DNA from: Actinomycetota bacterium | GTDB taxonomy: Bacteria > Actinomycetota > Actinomycetes > S36-B12 | Reading direction: 5' to 3' | DNA length: 5,177 nucleotides | Assembly: GCA_009726075.1 (NCBI GenBank) | Contig: WLND01000157.1 | Location: 1 to 5,177, forward strand | Part shown: positions 1 to 5,026 of the stretch, one piece after another | Layout: every line of letters starts with the position of its first letter | Numbering within the stretch: the stretch's first letter is position 1 | Position numbers and translations under genes: made by a program | The notes under the pieces: model-generated | The model's input: the letters and a program-made list of their open reading frames with translations, nothing else | Told to the model about the DNA's origin: nothing | Database searches by the model: none

Positions 1-98
1 ACCGAAGCCCGCATTCGGGGAAGGTCAAGGACCGTCTCGACGCTGCCGAGCACCGTGGTCAGTGCATTGATGCGCTCTTGGACCTCAAAGGATGTCAC
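1..98 (-). CDS. prfB: Peptide chain release factor 2, N-terminal fragment (runs off the window)
   Basis: Only the first 32 codons are visible. RF2 recognises UGA and UAA stop codons in the ribosomal A site and triggers peptide release. The fragment, read from a GTG at 98-96, contains an amphipathic helix with the core ETVLDLPRMRAS (residues 21-32). This matches the start of actinobacterial RF2 proteins, where a helix precedes a VLD-type motif and then the segment leading into the coiled-coil domain 1. The GGQ and stop-recognition motifs lie outside the window, so the call rests on a short match recalled from the family. I chose the GTG because the family usually starts about 20 residues before VLD; a TTG three codons upstream (107-105) is an alternative. 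No Shine-Dalgarno is visible. The LD pair is encoded CTT GAC in frame, with no internal UGA, so the classic prfB frameshift is absent. The gene follows the tad operon on the same strand after 83 bp. Confidence 0.72.
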   Translation of the reverse strand, partial: MTSFEVQERINALTTVLGSVETVLDLPRMRAS

Positions 99-181
99 GG
101 ACGCCAAGGGTACGTGGCGGGCAGTCAGCCGGGTTCGGGAGTCTGGCCAGCACCCTTCGGATCCGGCCCGTCGTCCGGCCG
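99..181 (-). promoter_or_regulatory. tadG-prfB intergenic spacer with possible leaderless prfB promoter
   Basis: This 83-bp gap holds no gene. On the minus strand TACCCT (112-107) fits the actinobacterial -10 pattern TANNNT and ends 8 nt before the proposed GTG of prfB. No Shine-Dalgarno lies in front of that GTG, so a leaderless or nearly leaderless transcript is possible. I see no convincing -35. Right after the tadG stop, CGGCC and GGCCG (181-177 and 168-164) can form a 5-bp stem with an 8-nt loop. No U-run follows, so it is at best a weak terminator. Promoter and hairpin are both inference from short motifs. Confidence 0.22.
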
Positions 182-613
182 TCAGGCGCTCGGTCGATAG
201 TCAAGCCTCGCGGCCGACTCGATGCGAACGGGCTCCGTGGCCATTGCCGAGAAGAACGGCAGCTCGAGCGGCGAACTCAGCCTCACAATGACGGTGGTGC
301 CGTCGGTGACAATGGCATCGATCGAGACTCGCGAGCCTGCCGGTGCATGCGTCACGTGCTCGCGCGCTGCCTGAACGACGAGCCCGGGGGCCAGTCGGGT
401 ACCGGGCGTAGCGCCATTCGAGTAGTAGGCATCGAGGTCGATGGCCTGCGCCCCTGCCAGCGCCGCAGCATCGCCGATCGCCATCAACGCTCGGCGTTGC
501 AGGAACGCCGCTGAGGCATCAACCGTAACCGCGATGGCCAGCAGGCAGACGACGACCAGCCCGATGCCGAGGATGAGCACACTGCCTCGGTCGTCGACGA
601 ACCGCGGCCCCAT
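182..613 (-). CDS. tadG: TadG-like Flp pilus accessory membrane protein (short)
   Basis: This 143-residue protein resembles the TadG-like N-terminal family (putative Flp pilus-assembly TadG). A DDRGSVLI motif (residues 7-14) leads into one transmembrane helix (about 11-31). The hallmark VDASAAFLQRRALMAIGDAA (31-50) and ALAGAQAID follow, then a small extracytoplasmic beta-rich domain ending near LPFF...RIESAARLDYRP. Proteobacterial TadG carries a long von Willebrand A-type region; it is missing here, as in other short actinobacterial versions. Its presumed role is a membrane-anchored minor pilin or assembly factor. I chose the ATG at 613 because AGGAGG sits 6 nt upstream (625-620) and the RG-helix motif is then near the N-terminus. 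The longer open frame back to 739 would overlap the preceding gene by 115 bp and adds residues with no pilin-like character. It is last in the tad operon, 11 bp after the second TadE gene. Confidence 0.85.
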   Translation of the reverse strand: MGPRFVDDRGSVLILGIGLVVVCLLAIAVTVDASAAFLQRRALMAIGDAAALAGAQAIDLDAYYSNGATPGTRLAPGLVVQAAREHVTHAPAGSRVSIDAIVTDGTTVIVRLSSPLELPFFSAMATEPVRIESAARLDYRPSA

Positions 614-619
614 CCGCGA

Positions 620-625
620 CCTCCT
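620..625 (-). promoter_or_regulatory. Ribosome binding site of tadG (decides its start)
   Basis: AGGAGG on the minus strand, 6 nt before the ATG at 613, is a full-strength Shine-Dalgarno core. Its first A is the last base of the upstream TGA stop. This supports the 613 start over the longer reading from 739 and suggests efficient re-initiation after the upstream gene. Confidence 0.8.
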
Positions 626-1119
626 CACGAGGAAACCCGGTACACATCGACGGGCACCGAGTGCACTGCATGGATCGGCACCGACACCGACCTGCCCCCC
701 GAGAGTGAGTTCGGAATCCAGGGCAGGTCGACGCTCCAATCAAGGTCGATGGTGACGGCACCTCCGGGCGACAGGCACGCAGCGACTCCGCAGTCGATGC
801 CCAGCGCACTGTCCTTGAGGTCGAACCCCTGGTCGGCAAACGCCAGCCGAGCGGCCACCAGGGCGCGCTGGCGGGCCTGGGCCGGCGAATCGGCCGTGAC
901 GAATGCCCGGCCGGCCTCCCGCGCCGCCTGGGTGGTCGCGAACGTCGCCGCCTGCACCCTCATGACCGACATGACGATGTAGGCCATCGGCACGAGGACC
1001 ACGAGCGCAACGATGAGGAACTCGATGACGGCACTGCCCTGGTCGCCCGGCTGGTCAGGAGCCTCGCCGACCCTCATCCGCCTGAGGGCCGTGCCGGTGC
1101 GAACCCTGCCCGGCATCAT
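625..1119 (-). CDS. TadE-like pseudopilin (second copy), Flp pilus assembly
   Basis: A 164-residue TadE-family protein. The type IV prepilin-like signature is QG|SAVIEF: Gly28, then Glu33 at +5 and Phe34 at +6, directly followed by a hydrophobic helix (about 32-53) with a basic N-terminal leader. This matches TadE pseudopilins cut by a TadV/CpaA-type peptidase. The helix continues as an amphipathic stretch (QAATFATTQAAREAGRAFV, about 56-74). The extracytoplasmic part has two cysteines, Cys110 and Cys115, that could form a small disulfide loop, and it ends in a hydrophobic/beta segment with VHSVPVDVYR. The start overlaps the stop of the preceding tadE gene as ATGA. ATGs at 1119 and 1116 are adjacent; a GAGG motif lies 4 nt before the first and 7 nt before the second, so initiation may use either. 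Presumed role: minor pilin in the same pilus as its TadE and TadG neighbours. Confidence 0.87.
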   Translation of the reverse strand: MMPGRVRTGTALRRMRVGEAPDQPGDQGSAVIEFLIVALVVLVPMAYIVMSVMRVQAATFATTQAAREAGRAFVTADSPAQARQRALVAARLAFADQGFDLKDSALGIDCGVAACLSPGGAVTIDLDWSVDLPWIPNSLSGGRSVSVPIHAVHSVPVDVYRVSS

Positions 1120-1538
1120 GCGGCCTCAGCGAGAGCATGACCCTCGACGTGCATCACCGTCGGGCCCAGGAGGCCGAGCAGCGGCAACTGCGAATCCACC
1201 CCCACCGCCACCACCAACGTCCCGTCGTGGACCTCTCGCCGGACGGTCACTCGCTGAACGACCCCGCCGGCGATACTGCCGGCCAGCAGGGATCTCGTTC
1301 GCCGTTCGCCCGCAGCCAGATCGGCCCCCGCCAGCGCAGCGGCACGGGCACCCTCGGCGGCTGCCGACGTGACGGTCGCACGCACGTGCAGGGCCAGAGC
1401 CGTCTGCAGCACCGCGAGGCCGACCGCGAGAAGCAGCGGGGCAACCAGCGCGAATTCGACGGTGGCATTGCCGGCGTCGGAGCCGAACCGGCCACGGCAC
1501 GGCGGCGGAGAGCGATCGACGCTCCGGCGCCGCGTCAC
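1116..1538 (-). CDS. tadE: TadE-like pseudopilin, Flp pilus assembly
   Basis: A 140-residue TadE-family protein. A short Arg/Pro-rich cytoplasmic leader is followed by AGNATVEFALVAPLLLAVG (residues 22-40). Here Gly23 is the likely cleavage residue, with Glu28 at +5 and Phe29 at +6, and TVEFALVAPLLL is near the textbook TadE motif. A single membrane helix (about 27-50) is followed by the amphipathic TSAAAEGARAAALAG segment (57-71) and a small extracytoplasmic domain. The start is a GTG whose bases overlap the stop of the Flp-like gene (GTGA). No strong Shine-Dalgarno precedes it, so translation is probably coupled to the upstream gene. No later start would preserve the leader. The end overlaps the next TadE gene as ATGA. 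Family knowledge makes it a minor pilin or pseudopilin needed for assembly; its exact role here is inferred. Confidence 0.9.
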   Translation of the reverse strand: MTRRRSVDRSPPPCRGRFGSDAGNATVEFALVAPLLLAVGLAVLQTALALHVRATVTSAAAEGARAAALAGADLAAGERRTRSLLAGSIAGGVVQRVTVRREVHDGTLVVAVGVDSQLPLLGLLGPTVMHVEGHALAEAA

Positions 1539-1744
1539 GGGGCCGACACCGAGGTGATCGCGCGATCAAGCACGGAGGTCAGTTGGTCATCGGCGATCAA
1601 CCAGATGGCCGTCACGAGGCCCGCGGTCATCACCGATACGAGGACCCAGCCCGGAACGTCACCCCGCTCGTCGCCGATGGCATCGAGGCGGGTCAGCAGG
1701 CGGACGTAGGCGCCCACTGCGATGGATCGGGTTGCATGAATCAT
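1535..1744 (-). CDS. Small Flp-like pilin candidate, non-canonical
   Basis: A 69-residue single-pass protein in the position where Tad loci carry the Flp pilin: after tadC and before tadE. It has a basic leader (residues 1-27, with Arg6, Arg15, Arg19, Arg27), an ERGDVPGW motif (26-33), a hydrophobic helix (about 32-51) and a short C-terminal tail. Size and architecture fit Flp pilins. The canonical cut site, Gly followed by Glu at +5 and Tyr at +6, is not met: after Gly28 the +5 residue is Trp33 and +6 is Val34. It may be a clade-specific pilin, an unprocessed membrane subunit, or a pilus accessory protein. The start is well supported: AAGGAG lies 5 nt before the ATG. It is the only gene of the operon preceded by a sizeable gap (80 bp), consistent with separately tuned, higher expression. 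It overlaps tadE by 4 bp. Confidence 0.8.
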   Translation of the reverse strand: MIHATRSIAVGAYVRLLTRLDAIGDERGDVPGWVLVSVMTAGLVTAIWLIADDQLTSVLDRAITSVSAP

Positions 1745-1824
1745 TGCTACTCCTTCTTTGATGGGTTGACTTGCCGTCGGGAAACGAAGTGGTGCGTGGG
1801 TGGGATCCAGGGCGATCGGGATCG
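1745..1824 (-). promoter_or_regulatory. tadC-flp intergenic gap with strong RBS and small hairpin
   Basis: This is the largest gap inside the operon. It ends in AAGAAGGAG on the minus strand, whose AAGGAG core (1755-1750) is 5 nt from the ATG of the pilin candidate. At its other end a GCGAT...ATCGC inverted repeat (1825-1812, 5-bp stem, 4-nt loop) begins in the tadC stop codon. No U-run follows, so it is not a standard terminator; it could be a processing or RNA-stability element, or chance. I see no convincing -35/-10 pair on the minus strand. The strong RBS is seen directly; any regulatory role is inferred. Confidence 0.45.
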
Positions 1825-2727
1825 CTAGGGAACGACGAGCTGCAGACTCTGGAACCCGGGAAACAGGGCGATGAGCACCACCGTGGGCAGGATGAGGAAG
1901 ACCACCGGAACGAGCATCAAGACGTCCTTGCGGCCCGCCGTTTCGATGAGCGACCGGCGCCCGGCGGCGCGGGCATCGGCCGCCTGTGCTCGCAGTACGT
2001 CGACGAGTGGGGTGCCTCGCTCGATGGCCACCACGAGGCCATCGACGAATCGCTCAACTTCGGGGCTCGCCGTTCGCGAGGCAACGCCACGCAGCGCCGA
2101 GTCGAGCGGCGCGCCAGCACGCAGGTCGGCGATCGCGCCGGCGAACTCCCCCGAGAGGTCACCGCTGACCGTTCGCGTGACGCGCTCGATCGCGACGACG
2201 GGCGATTCGCCAGCTGCGACGGCGAAGGCCAGAAGCTCGGCGACGGTCGGGAGTTGCTGGCTTACGCGGGTTCGTCGCCTGCTCGCCTGCCGGGCTAGCC
2301 GACGATCTGCAAGGAGCAGTGCAACGCCGGCGCCGAACAGCGGCAGAAGCAGCATCGCGATAGCAGGCCCGGAACGTGCCACCGCCACGAGCCCCAATGC
2401 GCCGCCGGCAAGCACGCCCGTGAGCCCAAACGCCACCTGCTCGATCCGGTACTGATCGACCTCACCCGCCCGACCGGCTCGGGCAAGCCGCTCGCGGAGC
2501 GAGTTGACCGACGCCGCGGAAGGCGACGGGCGCAGAAGCGCCACGACCGTGCTCATCGTGGAAGCGGGCGGCCGACGAAGGGCAACGGATGCCGCGGACG
2601 CCGGGACGAACGGCGCGATGCGACGCGCCAGCCCCGGCGTGCGGGTCGCGCCGAGCCGCGCAGCCGCGAGCAGGGCGCCGCAGGCAAAGGCGAGCCCGAG
2701 CATGGCCCCGGCAGCCTGGGGGCTCAC
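1825..2727 (-). CDS. tadC: TadC, Flp pilus inner-membrane platform protein (T2SSF domain)
   Basis: A 300-residue membrane protein of the type II secretion F/TadC family. An N-terminal helix (about 5-23) and a cytoplasmic linker with LRERLARAG (77-85) are followed by a helix pair (about 98-117 and 121-140). The T2SSF domain (about 158-285) contains LPTVAELLAFAVAAGESPVVAIE (159-181) and ends in a final helix (268-290) with the LPTVVLIALFPGFQSL tail typical of TadC. With TadB it forms the platform that couples the CpaF ATPase to pilin extraction from the membrane. The start is a GTG overlapping the tadB stop (GTGA); an ATG at codon 9 is a weaker alternative because it would trim the first helix. 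It lies between tadB and the pilin candidate, as in other actinobacterial tad loci. Confidence 0.92.
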   Translation of the reverse strand: MSPQAAGAMLGLAFACGALLAAARLGATRTPGLARRIAPFVPASAASVALRRPPASTMSTVVALLRPSPSAASVNSLRERLARAGRAGEVDQYRIEQVAFGLTGVLAGGALGLVAVARSGPAIAMLLLPLFGAGVALLLADRRLARQASRRRTRVSQQLPTVAELLAFAVAAGESPVVAIERVTRTVSGDLSGEFAGAIADLRAGAPLDSALRGVASRTASPEVERFVDGLVVAIERGTPLVDVLRAQAADARAAGRRSLIETAGRKDVLMLVPVVFLILPTVVLIALFPGFQSLQLVVP

Positions 2728-3590
2728 GTAGTCACCATCCGGGGCTCATCGGGGAGCCTGCCGATCATGAGCATGACCCGGTAGGCCGTGACCGACAGGG
2801 CTGCCGCGACGAGGAGCACGATCGCGCCAGTCGCGGAGCTGTAGGCCCCTGCTGCCTCGGGACGCGAGCACAGGAGTGCCAACGTGATCCACGGCGCCGC
2901 TACGGCCAGTCTCGCTGCCGAGACGGTCCAGGACTGCCGGGCCTCGATATCCCCGCGCGTGCGGGCATCCTCCCGCAGAAGCGTGCTCAGGGTGCGCAGA
3001 ACCGTGCCTAGGTCAGTTCCGCCGACCTCCCTCGCGATGCGCAGTGACGCCACGACCCTGTCTGCAATTGGATCGCTCAGACCGCTCGAAAGGACGTCAA
3101 GCGCAGCGAAAAAGGAGCCCGTCGCACGGTACTCGGCCTCGAACTCCCGAAACGCCGGGCGGAGCGGCTCAGGACCCCGCGTGCCGAGCTGCCCGAGCGC
3201 CTCGGGCAGGGACAGCCCGGCACGCACCGCGGAAACCAGACCGTCAACCGCATCCGGCCAGGCGGATCGCAGCGCCTTCTGCCGTGCCCCCGCCCGGCGC
3301 CGGATGAGCACGACGGGCAGATAGCCAGCAACTGCGGCAGCGATGAGCGCCGCCATCGGCACCGCCGTGATGAGCAGGGCCGCCACCCCGACGAGGAGCG
3401 AACTGGCGATGCACGCACCGATCAGGTTCAGTGCCGTTGCTCGGGGCAGGCCCGATTGCTCCACGAGTCGCGTGACGCGGCCGGTCGACCGCGCACGGGT
3501 TGACGGGGCCGACGGATCGCGACGATCTGTCAGGGCGAACAGCACAAGGACTGCGCCGAGGCCCGCGACAAGGCCGATGACGGCGCCCAT
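2724..3590 (-). CDS. tadB: TadB, Flp pilus inner-membrane platform protein (T2SSF domain)
   Basis: A 288-residue type II secretion F-family protein. An N-terminal membrane helix (about 2-20) and a charged linker (22-45) are followed by two adjacent helices (about 55-97, ending in RRR). The cytoplasmic T2SSF domain (about 110-220) has WPDAVDGLVSAVRAGLSLPE (111-130), a strong family motif, and IAREVGGTDLGTVLRTLSTLLRED (185-208). Two C-terminal helices (about 224-241 and 252-275) follow. It pairs with TadC as the membrane platform and is thought to transmit movement of the CpaF hexamer. The ATG shares its A with the cpaF stop (TGATG), so re-initiation is expected; no other nearby ATG fits the helix start as well. 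It overlaps tadC by 4 bp. TadB and TadC are related in fold; I assign the names by gene order and size, which is the usual arrangement. Confidence 0.92.
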   Translation of the reverse strand: MGAVIGLVAGLGAVLVLFALTDRRDPSAPSTRARSTGRVTRLVEQSGLPRATALNLIGACIASSLLVGVAALLITAVPMAALIAAAVAGYLPVVLIRRRAGARQKALRSAWPDAVDGLVSAVRAGLSLPEALGQLGTRGPEPLRPAFREFEAEYRATGSFFAALDVLSSGLSDPIADRVVASLRIAREVGGTDLGTVLRTLSTLLREDARTRGDIEARQSWTVSAARLAVAAPWITLALLCSRPEAAGAYSSATGAIVLLVAAALSVTAYRVMLMIGRLPDEPRMVTT

Positions 3591-4846
3591 CAGGCTGCCC
3601 GTCCGGCGAGTGATCGACGCGGGCCCTCGGACCGGAGGATGTCGTTCAGGTCGAATCCCGCGCGGGCGAATCTCTCCTGGTGCGGCGGGAAGCCACCCGC
3701 GCGCTCCAGGCCCGCCCCCGCATCGATGAAGATGTCGGACATCTCGACGACGCCGGATTCGACCCGGCCAGGCAGCGCGCAGATCTCCTGGATTCGCCTC
3801 GCTCCGTCATGCGCTGTTGCTGTGTGAACGACCAGGTCGACGCACCCTGCCACCGTCGGGACGACGAAGTCGCCCGGGATGTTCTGGCCCGCGAGGAGGG
3901 GCAGCGTGCAGAGCTTGGTAACGGCCTCGCGCGCACTGTTCGCGTGCAGCGTTGCCATCGATGGCATGCCGCTATTCATTGCTACCAGGAGGTCCAGGGC
4001 CTCGGCCTGCCGCACCTCGCCCACCACCAGTCGAGTCGGCCTCATGCGCAGGGCCTCTCGTACGAGACGGCGCAGCGGGATCTCGCCAACACCCTCGAGG
4101 CTCGCGTCACGCGTCTGCATCGAGACCCAGTCCGGATGCGAGCTGTGAATCTCGAAGACCTCCTCGCACGACACGATGCGCTCATGGGACGGCACGCACC
4201 CCAGGAGTGAGTTCAACAGCGTTGTCTTGCCGGCCTGAGTGCCGCCGGCGACGATCACATTGAGGCCACTGACGACGGCGGCAGCAAGGAATCGGGCCGC
4301 CTGGCGGGTGACCGTGCCCGTCGGTACGAGGTCATCGATGTGCTTGGGACGCAGCACGAATCGGCGTACGTTCACCGACCAATGCTTGCGAGTGATGTCG
4401 GGGATGACGACGTGGAGCCGGCTGCCGTCCGGGAGTTGCGCATCGACGAATGGGTTGCTGAGGTCGAGTCGTCGTCCTGACACGCGGAGCATGCGTTCGA
4501 CCAGCGCGCGCACCTCATGATCCGACAGGACCACGGTCGTCAGCTCGCTGCGTCCGGCTCGGGCGACGAAAACTCGTCCGGGTTCGTTGATCCAGACCTC
4601 CTCGACGGTCGGGTCATCGAAGAACCGTTGCAGCGGGCCGAATCCAGCGACCGCATGCTGCACCTCGAGGGCCACGGCGGCGGCATCGATGCGCGCATCG
4701 TCCGAATGGGAGAGGGCTTCGCCGACCACGTCGGCCACGACCCGGTCAACGAGGCTGCGGACGGCCTCGGGGTCGCGCATCGGGTCGACTCCGAGTGATC
4801 GGATGGCCTCGCGGACATCGGATTCGACTCGCGCAGTGACGTCCAT
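3590..4846 (-). CDS. cpaF: CpaF/TadA family secretion ATPase, motor of Flp pilus assembly
   Basis: A 418-residue type II/IV secretion ATPase that works as a cytoplasmic hexamer to power pilin assembly. The N-terminal domain (about 60-180) contains FGPLQRFFDDPTVEEVWIN (69-87) and the LDLSNPFVDAQLPDGSRLH region (127-145). The C-terminal RecA-like domain holds the Walker A loop GGTQAGKTT (201-209, Lys207), an Asp-box-like IVSCEEVFEI (224-233), Walker B LVVGEVRQAEALDLL (273-287, Glu277) and the His box MATLHANSAREAV (297-309, His301). The Walker A departs from the common GGTGSGKTT at two positions but keeps G-x4-GKT, so activity is expected. Length is normal for the short actinobacterial type. 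The ATG at 4846 has AAAGG 5 nt upstream. It is the first gene of the operon, its stop overlapping tadB by one base. Relatives drive conjugation and other secretion, but the tadB-tadC neighbours settle the assignment. Confidence 0.95.
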   Translation of the reverse strand: MDVTARVESDVREAIRSLGVDPMRDPEAVRSLVDRVVADVVGEALSHSDDARIDAAAVALEVQHAVAGFGPLQRFFDDPTVEEVWINEPGRVFVARAGRSELTTVVLSDHEVRALVERMLRVSGRRLDLSNPFVDAQLPDGSRLHVVIPDITRKHWSVNVRRFVLRPKHIDDLVPTGTVTRQAARFLAAAVVSGLNVIVAGGTQAGKTTLLNSLLGCVPSHERIVSCEEVFEIHSSHPDWVSMQTRDASLEGVGEIPLRRLVREALRMRPTRLVVGEVRQAEALDLLVAMNSGMPSMATLHANSAREAVTKLCTLPLLAGQNIPGDFVVPTVAGCVDLVVHTATAHDGARRIQEICALPGRVESGVVEMSDIFIDAGAGLERAGGFPPHQERFARAGFDLNDILRSEGPRRSLAGRAA

Positions 4847-4921
4847 GGTGACCTTTCGTCGCAGTGAGAAGGCGACGGTAAGGACGAAGGGCGGGCCTGC
4901 GCCAGTGGCAATTCAGCAGCC

Positions 4922-4930
4922 TGTGGACAA
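4922..4930 (-). promoter_or_regulatory. DnaA-box-like 9-mer, perfect match (TTGTCCACA)
   Basis: The minus strand reads TTGTCCACA, the preferred DnaA box of high-GC actinobacteria. It lies 76 bp upstream of the cpaF start and forms a direct repeat with a second, near-perfect copy 17 bp away. The match is seen directly; DnaA binding is inferred, and another regulator could use the repeat. Confidence 0.45.
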
Positions 4931-4938
4931 CCTCGTCC

Positions 4939-4947
4939 TGTGGACGA
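4939..4947 (-). promoter_or_regulatory. DnaA-box-like 9-mer, one mismatch (TCGTCCACA)
   Basis: The minus strand reads TCGTCCACA, eight of nine bases of the actinobacterial DnaA box. The two sites share the plus-strand 9-mer CCTGTGGAC (4920-4928 and 4937-4945) in the same orientation, offset by 17 bp. A shared flank beyond the 9-mer is not present, so this is a short direct repeat and not a larger duplication. Confidence 0.38.
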
Positions 4948-5003
4948 ATCACTTGACTGGCATATGTTTTTCGAGCAGTCGCGGGGATGGTGGGCTTAGA
5001 CGA

Positions 5004-5018
5004 CACCCGAATCGGGCT
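5004..5018 (-). terminator. Weak hairpin after the hydrolase gene
   Basis: CCCG-ATT-CGGG on the minus strand (extended by a G-U pair) forms a short stem about 10 nt after the hydrolase stop. The stem is only 4-5 bp and no U-run follows, so it is at best a weak terminator. Its position at the end of the upstream gene is the main support. Confidence 0.2.
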
Positions 5019-5026
5019 GCCCTGAC

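Larger units (their letters stand above)
4847..5026 (-). promoter_or_regulatory. Upstream region of the tad operon (probable promoter region)
   Basis: This 180-bp gap between the hydrolase and cpaF contains no gene I can support and is the only sizeable non-coding stretch before the operon, so the main promoter is expected here. AAAGG (4856-4852) is the cpaF ribosome binding site. TACCGT on the minus strand (4880-4875) fits TANNNT and would put a start about 22 nt before the ATG; no clear -35 stands 16-18 bp upstream. A short AT-rich run including a T5 tract lies at 4961-4972. Two DnaA-box-like repeats lie at 4922-4947. The promoter position is inference. Confidence 0.45.

Noticed and set aside
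106..160. Inverted repeat AAGGGT...ACCCTT between tadG and prfB
   Set aside because: The arms are only 6 bp and about 45 nt apart, with no U-run; likely chance.
614..739. N-terminal extension of the tadG frame up to 739
   Set aside because: It overlaps the end of the second TadE-like gene by over 100 bp. A full-strength Shine-Dalgarno points to 613, and the RG-helix signature then sits at the N-terminus.
1137..1709. Plus-strand open frame of 190 codons opposite tadE and the pilin candidate
   Set aside because: It runs antisense across two overlapping real genes and looks like a low-complexity Arg/Gln/His-rich shadow with no RBS.
1764..1769. TTGACT on the plus strand as a -35 element
   Set aside because: No -10-like hexamer follows at 16-19 bp and no plus-strand gene follows.
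1771..2298. Plus-strand open frame of 175 codons opposite tadC
   Set aside because: It lies antisense to a well-supported gene, its residue composition is that of a GC-rich shadow (many Arg, Gly, Asp, Glu, His), and it has no recognisable domain.
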